NCBI GenBank assembly: GCA_023246985.1
Contig: JAHFHJ010000001.1
Span: 45,123-50,834, forward strand
Direction: 5' to 3'
Source of the DNA: Candidatus Omnitrophota bacterium
Lineage (GTDB): Bacteria; Omnitrophota; Omnitrophia; Omnitrophales; Aquincolibacteriaceae
Length of the DNA stretch: 5,712 nt
Position numbers and translations under genes: made by a program. The first letter of the stretch is position 1. Each line of letters opens with the position of its first letter. The notes beneath the pieces are model-generated. The model searched no databases and had not been told where the DNA came from. It worked only from the letters and a program-made list of their open reading frames with translations. Shown one piece after another: positions 1 through 5,635 of the stretch.

Positions 1-356
1 CCCTGACCTTGGATTTGTCCCTGGATATTGCCTTCAATCACAACGCCTTCGGCAGGCTTAACTTCGGTGACCGTTCCTTCTGCTTTTTTTTCTTCTCCCT
101 CATCGAACTCGGCGTCCAGATCCAAAGGGGAACGGAGCGCGTCGCCGACATAGAGAAACCCGTCTTTCCCGGTCCCGATGTCCACAAACGCGGCGTCAAT
201 CCCCGGGATCACGGTCTTTACGATCCCTTCGTAGATATTTCCAAAAAGTTTTTTGGAATCCCCCCGCTCGATATAAAATTCTTCCAGCCGGCCGTCCTCG
301 AGGATGGCGACCTGTTTTTCATTAGCATCCTGTGAAATTAAAATTTGTCGCTCCAT
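1..356 (-). CDS. rng: Ribonuclease E/G family protein, N-terminal part (partial at left edge)
   Basis: The first 118 residues of an RNase E/G-type endoribonuclease, an enzyme that cuts single-stranded AU-rich RNA and matures rRNA in the cytoplasm. The protein opens MERQILISQDANEKQVAILE, followed by 'EFYIERGDSKKLFGNIYEGIV' at about residues 27-47 and 'VIPGIDAAFVDIGTGKDGFLYV' at about 50-71. This is the characteristic family start and the beginning of the S1 RNA-binding domain (compare NIYKGRV...PGMQAAFVDIG in E. coli RNase G). After about residue 75 comes a charged Glu/Lys/Asp-rich insert, ending in a tandem IQGQIQGQ just before the edge; loops of variable length are normal at this point in the S1 domain. 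The catalytic DNase I-like part lies outside the window. The ATG at 354-356 is chosen because GAAAGGAAA (365-373) supplies a good ribosome binding site. It follows pilQ in the same direction after 250 bases, so it may have its own promoter (TATAGT at 380-385 is a possible -10, with no good -35). RNase E versus RNase G cannot be settled from the N-terminus; rng is the likelier symbol. Confidence 0.9.
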   Translation of the reverse strand, partial: MERQILISQDANEKQVAILEDGRLEEFYIERGDSKKLFGNIYEGIVKTVIPGIDAAFVDIGTGKDGFLYVGDALRSPLDLDAEFDEGEEKKAEGTVTEVKPAEGVVIEGNIQGQIQGQ

Positions 357-393
357 GAACCGAATTTCCTTTCGTTAGCACTATAAAAATGTC

Positions 394-444
394 CGTCATT
401 CCGAGACGCTGCTCTTCAAGGGGACAATCCCCTTCAAAATGACG
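394..444. repeat. Inverted-repeat element upstream of rng, possible terminator for the pil operon
   Basis: CGTCATT (394-400) is the exact inverse complement of AATGACG (438-444). Nested inside is a second stem, AAGGGG (418-423) against CCCCTT (429-434) around the loop ACAAT. The sequence CTTCAA also occurs twice, as a direct repeat at about 414-419 and 432-437. Ends of the form GTCATT...AATGAC resemble the termini of small dispersed intergenic repeats in many bacterial genomes (inference from memory). Read on the minus strand, the element is followed after four bases by TTTTT (389-385), so the transcript of the pil operon could end here. The T-run is short and the arms between the two stems are unpaired, so termination would be weak. 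Confidence 0.5.
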
Positions 445-549
445 CGAGGGTGATTGCTGTTGAGGCGGAAACCGAAGGACTGAGGGCAGGCGTCAAACTT
501 ATGGGGAAGAAAAAGCGTCAACTATTCCGAGGCGAAACCTACGAACCCT

Positions 550-568
550 AAGGCCTGTCGAAAGCCTT
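550..568. repeat. Small hairpin in the pilQ-rng spacer
   Basis: AAGGC (550-554) and GCCTT (564-568) form a five-base-pair stem around a nine-base loop. No T-tract follows on either strand, so it is not a convincing terminator. The rest of the 357-606 spacer holds no open frame with coding character. It shows weak near-repeats (ATTCCGAG at 398-405 and 524-531; GAGGCG followed by AAACC at about 463 and 530), which suggests decayed repeat material. Confidence 0.25.
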
Positions 569-579
569 CCTTGAGAACT

Positions 580-605
580 AAAAGACCTGCCTGGCTTTGC
601 CGGGC
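580..605 (-). terminator. Weak terminator candidate just after pilQ
   Basis: Immediately past the pilQ stop codon, the minus strand reads GCCCGGC-AAA-GCCAGGC (605 to 589). This is a seven-position stem with one C-A mismatch and a three-base loop, followed by AGGTCTTTT (588-580). Position and stem fit an intrinsic terminator for the pilM-Q operon. The mismatch, the tight loop and the interrupted T-run make it weak; the larger inverted repeat at 394-444 may finish the job. Confidence 0.35.
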
Positions 606-606
606 G

Positions 607-2232
607 CTAGGCCGGTTTGTCCTTGTTCGCGTTATCCGAAACAACTGGCTCCTCAGAACCTTTCACGCCCGGCGCGGCATCCGTTGCAGCCGTTTTTTTC
701 CGGGACTGATCGTTTTGTGACTGGTTATTCTTCCCGTCAACTTTGGCACCCACAGGCTGTCCCTGTGAATCCACCGTAGTAACTGTTACAAAAAAGAGTG
801 TTTCGACTTTTTGAGTACTTGGATTTGTCGTTGAAGATGGGTTTTTTGATCTAAACAGCTTACCAATCAGCGGAATATTCCCTAGATAGGGCACCTTATC
901 CTCCTGGACACCCGTTTGATCGGTCAATAAACCACCAATAGCGATCGTTTGTCCGCTTTCGATCAGCACTTGCGTCTTTGCTTTAGTCGTATCGAACCGG
1001 GGGGCCTGTATTTGATCCGTGCCAAAGGTTTGGTTGATTCCGACAGCACTCACTTCGGGAGCTAAATCAACCAGGATTTCTTTCGCAGAATTAATGTGCG
1101 GCGTCACATTCAGCACCACTCCGGTGTTGCGATAGCTAAAACCTGTAACCTCCATGCTCCCCGTTGTTTCATTTCTCTCAAAACTGGGGATGGGAATTTC
1201 CTGCCCCACTTGTATCAATGCCGTCTGGTTATTTAAAACAACAATCCGAGGATTAGAGATCACCTTCGTATTAACTCGCCTTTCTAGCATATTTAACACC
1301 GCGGAGAACCCCGAGAAATCCAATGTTCCATAGGTAAAAGCTGGCGTTGGCGACTGCGTGGGCGCGATATCGGGAAACGCGCGAGGGTTTATTTGATTTT
1401 CATAAGTTACGGAGTTAGGTGCCGTGATACCGCGAGCCACTGGAAAAAATTGCTTGATGCTAGTAAGAAGATTGTTATCGGCCGAAGGAAAGGGTAACGT
1501 CGTGGGGCGTTTAGAACCTGTCACTGATACAGCGGGGGTCCATTGAATGCCAAGTTTGTCCGTATTAGAAAGATCGGTTTTGATGATTTTAGAATCGATG
1601 AAGGCTTGCGAAGTGACTTGATCGAGTTTTTTTATGACTTCACCGATCCGGTAAAGGTTGGTGGGAATATCGGTCACGACCACCATATTCGTACGCTCGG
1701 AAATCTTGATGCGGCCGCGTTCGGTCAGGATATCCGCGATGGAGGTCTGAATCTCACTGGCTTTGGAGTAGTTCAAAATAAAGGTCTTGGTCTCGACCGG
1801 CTCAAGCTTCATGTTGTCACGGGTCGTGATGCGGATGATATTGCCGTCCCGCTCGTAAACATAGTTGTAGGTCCTCAGGATCACATCGAGCGCTTTATCC
1901 CAAGGAACATTATCAAGCCGCACGGTCACGAAGCCTTTCACTTCCGGACCTGCCACGATATTGACATTGCTTTTCATGCTCAACACGCGCAGAACGGTCC
2001 CGATCTCGGCATCCTTGAAATCCAGGCTGATGGCGTCACTGGATCCAGAAGAAACGGGAGCGGTCGCAAAAGCGGGAGCCGCGGAAGACACGGGCGTCGG
2101 CGCCGGATCCGGAACGGAGGCCTGCTGAACGACTGCGGTCGGAGCGGGATCTGCGGCATAAAGAACGCCGGTCACACACGCCGGACACACACACACCGTT
2201 GAAAGAATTAAAACGCTGAGTGGTTTATTCAT
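607..2232 (-). CDS. pilQ: Type IV pilus secretin PilQ
   Basis: Outer-membrane secretin that forms the gated ring through which the pilus passes. The 541 residues read in order: a Sec signal peptide (residues 1-26, cleavage near VLYA|AD); a Pro/Ala/Ser-rich linker (28-65); an N0/STN domain (about 68-137, 'ISLDFKDAEIGTVLRVLS', 'VTVRLDNVPWDKALDVIL'); an N1 ring domain (about 148-206, ending 'TDIPTNLYRIGEVIKKLDQ'); and the secretin barrel (about 210-487) with the hallmark 'VPYLGNIPLIGKLFRSK' at 447-463. A polar tail rich in Lys, Asn, Gln and Ser follows (490-541). It is short for PilQ because no AMIN domains precede N0. The start is fixed by the signal peptide; the upstream bases hold no good ribosome binding site, and the gene begins 31 bases after pilP. 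Three cysteines (14, 16, 19) in the signal peptide are unusual but do not form a lipobox. Bases 781-1680, the barrel-coding part, are more AT-rich than the flanks. GspD of type II secretion is a relative, but the pilMNOP context fixes PilQ. Confidence 0.95.
   Translation of the reverse strand: MNKPLSVLILSTVCVCPACVTGVLYAADPAPTAVVQQASVPDPAPTPVSSAAPAFATAPVSSGSSDAISLDFKDAEIGTVLRVLSMKSNVNIVAGPEVKGFVTVRLDNVPWDKALDVILRTYNYVYERDGNIIRITTRDNMKLEPVETKTFILNYSKASEIQTSIADILTERGRIKISERTNMVVVTDIPTNLYRIGEVIKKLDQVTSQAFIDSKIIKTDLSNTDKLGIQWTPAVSVTGSKRPTTLPFPSADNNLLTSIKQFFPVARGITAPNSVTYENQINPRAFPDIAPTQSPTPAFTYGTLDFSGFSAVLNMLERRVNTKVISNPRIVVLNNQTALIQVGQEIPIPSFERNETTGSMEVTGFSYRNTGVVLNVTPHINSAKEILVDLAPEVSAVGINQTFGTDQIQAPRFDTTKAKTQVLIESGQTIAIGGLLTDQTGVQEDKVPYLGNIPLIGKLFRSKNPSSTTNPSTQKVETLFFVTVTTVDSQGQPVGAKVDGKNNQSQNDQSRKKTAATDAAPGVKGSEEPVVSDNANKDKPA
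2185..2196 (-). repeat. (GT)6 dinucleotide tract in the pilQ signal-peptide codons
   Basis: Six perfect AC units on the plus strand (GT on the coding strand), with a further CACACAC at 2173-2179. Together they encode the run V-C-V-C-P-A-C-V of the signal peptide at residues 13-20. Gain or loss of one unit would shift the frame near the start of pilQ. Six units is at the low end for phase-variable tracts, so instability is only a possibility. Confidence 0.6.
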
Positions 2233-2263
2233 CGATTTACCGGCTGGCAGTGTATCATGAATG

Positions 2264-2620
2264 TTATTTTTTGTCCTCTTCTCTCATCAAAAGCGTTTTT
2301 TCTTCTCCGGCCGCCGAAATCACGACATGGTCCTTTTGGATCTTCACGACCCTCGCTTCCCCCACGGCATCCCCCACCTGATAGGACTTCCCGTTCAAAA
2401 TAGCCATCGACCGGCCGATCGGATCGTAAATAATGCCCTCGATGCGGACGCCTGACGAAACAGTGTTCCCAAAGGCGCTGTCCGCGGCGTTAAGCGGCAC
2501 GAACGGATCCCGCCTTTCCCCGGCATCATAAGTAATTTCCTGAGCGCCAAATGAAACCGTCGACCAAGTCAAAAGCATCAGCCCGAAAATAATTTGTACG
2601 GCCGCGTTATTTTTTGACAT
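2264..2620 (-). CDS. pilP: Type IV pilus assembly protein PilP (short form)
   Basis: Periplasmic linker between the PilN/PilO complex and the secretin. Of 118 residues, 1-26 look like a Sec signal peptide (cleavage near SFGA|QE). The family motif RRDPFVPL is at 36-43, and a small beta domain of the PilP/GspC homology-region type covers about 57-112, with 'VRIEGIIYD' and 'AILNGKSYQVGDAVG' leading to 'VVISAAGEEKTLLM'. Classical PilP is a lipoprotein of roughly 170 residues; this one has no lipobox cysteine and only a short linker before the folded domain, so it is probably soluble in the periplasm or held by an uncleaved signal anchor. The ATG at 2618-2620 overlaps the end of pilO by 14 bases, with GGGAAAG just upstream, which implies translational coupling. 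Identification rests on the RDPF motif, the domain pattern and the position between pilO and pilQ. Confidence 0.87.
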   Translation of the reverse strand: MSKNNAAVQIIFGLMLLTWSTVSFGAQEITYDAGERRDPFVPLNAADSAFGNTVSSGVRIEGIIYDPIGRSMAILNGKSYQVGDAVGEARVVKIQKDHVVISAAGEEKTLLMREEDKK

Positions 2621-3254
2621 TATTCTTTCCCGTTGCCGATACGGCTGAAGGCGCCGGAGGCGGAGCCGACAGGATTGCCCAAAGCTTCAGTTGCGCGATA
2701 TGCCGGTCCGGCATTTTTTCAGCCGGCACGATTTGAATGCTTTGGATCCTCAAAAGCTTCTCAGAATTCTCAAGGCGGCTCACGAACCTTCCCAGGTCGT
2801 GGTAGCGGCCCTGCACCGTAAATTCATAACCGCTCGGCTGGTATTTTAAGTGATAGGGCGCCGGAAAAACCGTCTTCTCGCTCATGGGCTTTGAGGCCAG
2901 CACCTCCACGCGCGACTCTGTGGCCATTTTTGAAACCTGCCCGAGCAGCGATTCCATTGCGTCCGCGGTAAAAATACGGGACTGCGTTTTTGAGATCAGA
3001 TCCCCAAAGACTTTCTGATCCTCTTTCCAAAGAAGCTGCTTCCCATCGAGCACATTCATCTGACGGATCTGAGCCTCCATGCTCTGAACTTGCTGGCGAA
3101 GCATAGGTCGCTCGATCCACGCCGGAATGATCAGAAAAACAAGGACCAATAAAAAACCAGCCACTCCGGAAACAATGGCTACCCATGCTTTTTTATCGAC
3201 ACCTTTCGCGAATTCTATAATAGCGGCGAAGGTCCACTGGTTGATCGGCTTCAT
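2607..3254 (-). CDS. pilO: Type IV pilus inner-membrane protein PilO
   Basis: Bitopic inner-membrane protein that pairs with PilN to form the alignment subcomplex. The 215-residue protein has a short cytoplasmic N-terminus, one membrane segment (about 24-44, 'WVAIVSGVAGFLLVLVFLII'), a charged helical coiled-coil-like region (about 50-88), and a ferredoxin-like periplasmic domain with the typical 'FTVQGRYHDLGRFVSRLE' (about 145-162) and 'LLRIQSIQI'. A Pro/Ala-rich, Lys-ending tail follows. I chose the ATG at 3252-3254 because it overlaps the pilN stop as ATGA, the usual coupled arrangement. An in-frame TTG at 3275 would add seven residues, but it would use a rarer start codon and remove the GGGGAG (3268-3273) that can serve as the ribosome binding site, though its 13-base spacing is long. 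Confidence 0.92.
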   Translation of the reverse strand: MKPINQWTFAAIIEFAKGVDKKAWVAIVSGVAGFLLVLVFLIIPAWIERPMLRQQVQSMEAQIRQMNVLDGKQLLWKEDQKVFGDLISKTQSRIFTADAMESLLGQVSKMATESRVEVLASKPMSEKTVFPAPYHLKYQPSGYEFTVQGRYHDLGRFVSRLENSEKLLRIQSIQIVPAEKMPDRHIAQLKLWAILSAPPPAPSAVSATGKNNVKK

Positions 3255-3829
3255 GGCTTTTTCGTCACTCCCCAATCCAGATTGGCGGTAAAGGCGGTTC
3301 CGTCGACCTTCTCTTTGATCTCCTTGGAGGTCGTCAACATAAACACCGTTTCGGACGGCAGCTTCGTTTTCAGCTTCTGTAAAAATTCTTCGATCTGCTC
3401 AATCCCGGTCTGTGTCCGGGAGGGCAACACCACCCCTCTCAGGGTCAAGCGGCATCCTTCCCCGTCCCGCTCGGCCTTCAGCTCCGTGAGCCATCCCTTG
3501 GGAGGAAGGAACTCGCTCGCCCAGGAAAGGATCCGGGTCACCGATTCCGTATTCAGAACATTTTTCCGAAGAAAATCATTTTCGCCCCGCATTTCGATCT
3601 CGATCTTTTTTTCCAGGGTCTTGAGCTGTCCCATCCGAGGACTCAGAGGCATCCACTCTTTCTGAACGCGCTTGTAAGCTGCGCGGCCCTTAAGATAATC
3701 TCCGTAGAAAAAAAATGTCAGAAGAAGAAAAAGCGTGCCGGCCAGGATCGCGAGCGGGATATAGGGGAAACGCGACGAGGTCTTCGTACCTTGCGGGAGT
3801 TCCCGGGGCAATAGATTGATCTTGATCAT
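3251..3829 (-). CDS. pilN: Type IV pilus inner-membrane protein PilN
   Basis: Inner-membrane partner of PilO and anchor for cytoplasmic PilM. The N-terminus MIKINLLP carries the conserved INLLP signature that inserts into the PilM groove in known structures. One membrane segment lies at about 22-42 ('PYIPLAILAGTLFLLLTFFFY'). It is followed by a helical coiled-coil stretch (about 46-90) and a ferredoxin-like periplasmic domain containing 'WLTELKAERDGEGCRLTLRG' (113-132) and 'IEQIEEFLQKLK'. The length of 192 residues is normal for the family. The ATG at 3827-3829 overlaps the pilM stop as ATGA, and no clear Shine-Dalgarno precedes it, so translation is probably coupled to pilM. The single cysteine in the periplasmic domain has no obvious partner. 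Confidence 0.94.
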   Translation of the reverse strand: MIKINLLPRELPQGTKTSSRFPYIPLAILAGTLFLLLTFFFYGDYLKGRAAYKRVQKEWMPLSPRMGQLKTLEKKIEIEMRGENDFLRKNVLNTESVTRILSWASEFLPPKGWLTELKAERDGEGCRLTLRGVVLPSRTQTGIEQIEEFLQKLKTKLPSETVFMLTTSKEIKEKVDGTAFTANLDWGVTKKP

Positions 3830-4923
3830 GCGTCGCGAAGCCCCAGACCCAGCGCCACGGGTAAAAGCGGCGCGTTCGTTTTAAGGAGCGTTTGATCGAC
3901 TTCCGGAGCGCATTGGATCTTCGCGAGGACATCGATATTCGATACGGGAAGCTGCAATCCTTCACTCAAGGCTTTCAAAACCGCCGGGTGAGACATTCCG
4001 CCGGACAGGAAAAGCTTCGCAAGAGACCTGGATTGCCCGGACTGTTCGTGATAGTAGTCCAAAGAAACGCGCAGGTCCCCGATCAGTCCCTCCAGGCTTT
4101 CCGAAATAGCCTGCGTCTCTTCCGGTGAAGAAGCTTCCTGGCCCTCAAAAAGTTTTTCGATCCTTTCTTCCGTAAGGTTGGAGCGGGTCTTAAGGCGTTT
4201 GTGAAGGTCCAGCGTCCCATAGGAGAGATCGCGGATAAAGCGGGGCTTCCCGTCTCGGACGATCCCGAGGGTCGAGATCTCACCCCCCAGATCCAGCAGG
4301 CCCACATGACCCGAAAAATCCCCGGGATGGAAATATTCCAGAGCCGTCATCGCCGAAAGAATCGTGACATCCACCACGGAGAGCCGGCATTCCAGATTTC
4401 TGAAAATTTCAAGCGTCGCCTCAAGTTCCAAACGCTTAATGACCGCCAGCATCACTTCCATTTTTTCGCCGTCATCGGACTTGAGACTTTCTTCCACCAC
4501 ATCGAAATCAAGCACCACATCGTTCAACTCAAAAGGGATGTACTGCTCCACTTCGTATTTCATGGCGCTGCGGAGTTCCTCGACTTTCATTTTTGGAAAG
4601 CGGATGAAACGGATCATGACCCCGTGGCCTTTGAGCGCCGTGCGGATCCTTTCTTTTTGGAATTTTTTTCCGTCCAGAAAAGGTTTGAGAACCAGCGCCG
4701 GGCTTTGATCCCGGAAAGTGTTTTTGAGGATATCCAATTTCCGGATAAAAACATGCTCGGAACGCTTCTCCAACTCCAACAGCACGGTCCGTTCGCGGCC
4801 CAGATCGCACACGGTGACTCCGGAAACGGCCTCTTTCTTCGGCAAAATCTTCCGCGAAAAACCCTCCAGAAAGGCAAAAAAATCCGGGCTTAATTTTTTA
4901 AGTTTTTCAAAATCCATTTTCAT
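3826..4923 (-). CDS. pilM: Type IV pilus assembly protein PilM, actin-like ATPase fold
   Basis: Cytoplasmic actin/FtsA-like protein that binds the PilN tail and links the pilus machine to the motors. Key segments in 365 residues are: the first phosphate loop region 'GVTVCDLGRERTVLLEL' (35-51); the PilM signature 'EVEQYIPFELNDVVLDFDVV' (124-143); the second phosphate loop 'VGLLDLGGEISTLGIV' (207-222); and the adenosine motif 'LFLSGGMSHP' (304-313), with a closing 'PVALGLGLR' (355-363). The first loop departs from the usual G-x-D-I-G-S: the leading Gly is Cys39 and the usual Ser/Lys positions are Arg/Thr, so nucleotide binding may be altered. About 34 residues of Lys/Phe-rich helix precede this motif. 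The ATG at 4921-4923 is supported by AAGG (4931-4934) seven bases upstream; a second ATG two codons in is possible. It is the first gene of the packed pilM-Q operon and lies only 38 bases beyond the pilA terminator. Confidence 0.95.
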   Translation of the reverse strand: MKMDFEKLKKLSPDFFAFLEGFSRKILPKKEAVSGVTVCDLGRERTVLLELEKRSEHVFIRKLDILKNTFRDQSPALVLKPFLDGKKFQKERIRTALKGHGVMIRFIRFPKMKVEELRSAMKYEVEQYIPFELNDVVLDFDVVEESLKSDDGEKMEVMLAVIKRLELEATLEIFRNLECRLSVVDVTILSAMTALEYFHPGDFSGHVGLLDLGGEISTLGIVRDGKPRFIRDLSYGTLDLHKRLKTRSNLTEERIEKLFEGQEASSPEETQAISESLEGLIGDLRVSLDYYHEQSGQSRSLAKLFLSGGMSHPAVLKALSEGLQLPVSNIDVLAKIQCAPEVDQTLLKTNAPLLPVALGLGLRDA

Positions 4924-4961
4924 ATGAAGACCTTAACAGAAATTGTTCAAAAAAAAAAGAT

Positions 4962-4998
4962 AAAAAAACCCGCCCTGCTTTTGAAAGCAGGGCGGGTT
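4962..4998 (-). terminator. Strong intrinsic terminator after pilA
   Basis: On the minus strand AACCCGCCCTGC (4998-4987) pairs perfectly with GCAGGGCGGGTT (4978-4967). Two further A-T pairs give a 14-base-pair stem with a four-base loop. A run of seven T (4968-4962) follows, then ATC and another run of ten T (4958-4949). It starts 28 bases after the pilA stop. This is a textbook rho-independent terminator for the pilA message. It separates pilA from pilM without leaving room for a clear promoter. Confidence 0.95.
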
Positions 4999-5026
4999 GC
5001 ACAACACTTCTTGCCGTTCCTTCTCA

Positions 5027-5494
5027 CTACCCGCTAATCGCCGTACCTCCCGAACACCCGGCGGCAGGACCCGTCACACCCGCCGCGGCGCTGACGATCA
5101 CGCCGGTCTGGTCGATGCAATACAGGTTTGTCCCCGTAGAGCCGGCCACGGACGGCGTTGCGAGAAACCCGTAGGTATTTGCCGTTGCATTCAAGGCAAA
5201 GGTGTAACCGTGTTTAACAGCACCGGCGGCCGCCCAGGACGCGTCCAGATAGGCCGGCGTCGCGCCGGTCAAGTCCGTGACCAATAGCGGATAGGTCGGC
5301 GGGTTTTGCGCGGCACGGTAGCTCTCCGCGGCGGAGCTAAAAGTCCGGAGATCGGACTTGACGGCCCCTTCATTGGCGTTCAACCGAGCGCGCAAAAGAT
5401 TGGGAATGGCGATAGCGGCCAAAAGCCCAATGATCGCGACAACGATCATGATTTCCACAAGCGTAAAGCCCCTTTGGTTCAATTTGATAAACAT
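5027..5494 (-). CDS. pilA: Type IV pilin, major-pilin-like (PilA)
   Basis: Structural subunit of the pilus fibre, made as a prepilin, cleaved and N-methylated by PilD. The 155 residues begin with the leader MFIKLNQRG, cut before FTLVEIMIVVAIIGLLAAIA. Gly-1, Phe+1 and Glu+5 are all present, as is the kink-forming Pro at residue 31. The hydrophobic helix runs to about residue 33 and continues amphipathically to about 62 ('LRARLNANEGAVKSDLRTFS'). The globular part is small and rich in Ala, Gly and Thr. Cys126 and Cys147 near the C-terminus are the only cysteines and probably form the D-region disulfide loop. AGGAGG (5500-5505), five bases before the ATG, is the best ribosome binding site in the window and fits a highly expressed gene. 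A strong terminator follows the gene, so it can be transcribed alone. A pseudopilin or minor pilin is the alternative, but the expression signals and the place beside pilC and pilM favour a major pilin. Confidence 0.93.
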   Translation of the reverse strand: MFIKLNQRGFTLVEIMIVVAIIGLLAAIAIPNLLRARLNANEGAVKSDLRTFSSAAESYRAAQNPPTYPLLVTDLTGATPAYLDASWAAAGAVKHGYTFALNATANTYGFLATPSVAGSTGTNLYCIDQTGVIVSAAAGVTGPAAGCSGGTAISG

Positions 5495-5528
5495 ATTATC
5501 CTCCTGTTGTGTGCCACTGCCTAATAAC

Positions 5529-5585
5529 AGTCTAACTTACTTCCAATGATACGACAATCCTTCTGATAACTAAACTATTTTTTTT
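5529..5585 (-). promoter_or_regulatory. Putative sigma70-type promoter(s) for pilA
   Basis: Two overlapping candidates are visible. The first is TTTAGT (5574-5569), 17 bases, TATCAT (5551-5546), with a run of eight A on the coding strand (5585-5578) just upstream, which could act as an UP element. The second is TTGTCG (5557-5552), 17 bases, TAGACT (5534-5529), giving a leader of about 27 bases. Both are imperfect. The AT-rich spacer between pilC and pilA and the strong pilA ribosome binding site support an independent promoter here, but the exact boxes are uncertain. Confidence 0.35.
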
Positions 5586-5635
5586 ATCCTTGGAGTTATA
5601 TTTAAAAACTTTAAGAAGTCTCCCCGGAGGCCCTT

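Noticed and set aside
9..335. Plus-strand open frame of 108 codons at the left edge
   Set aside because: It lies opposite the conserved RNase E/G N-terminus, which is the real coding frame.
1543..2202. Long open frame on the plus strand (219 codons) opposite pilQ
   Set aside because: Antisense to the clearly coding N0/N1 part of pilQ; the translation is His/Arg/Gly-rich with no recognisable domain, as expected for a mirror frame of a moderately GC-rich gene.
607..2232. Type II secretion operon (GspD/GspC) as an alternative reading of the secretin region
   Set aside because: The PilM signature YIPFEL, the MIKINLLP tail of PilN and the typical pilMNOPQ order identify a type IV pilus locus.
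3255..3275. Upstream TTG start for pilO adding seven residues
   Set aside because: The ATG overlapping the pilN stop as ATGA is the better start and leaves GGGGAG free as a ribosome binding site.
4201..4893. Long open frame on the plus strand (230 codons) opposite pilM
   Set aside because: Antisense to conserved PilM motifs; its Phe/His-rich translation looks like a shadow and no ribosome binding site stands out.
5511..5516. TGGCAC on the minus strand upstream of pilA, resembling the -24 box of a sigma54 promoter (common for pilA)
   Set aside because: The -12 TTGC element is absent at the required spacing (AGGAG is found instead), and the site sits only about 17 bases from the start codon, overlapping the ribosome binding region.
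5586..5635. Possible terminator between pilC and pilA (CTCC/GGAG near 5620)
   Set aside because: The stem is too short, with almost no loop, and the T/A-rich bases after it are not a proper T-tract on the minus strand.
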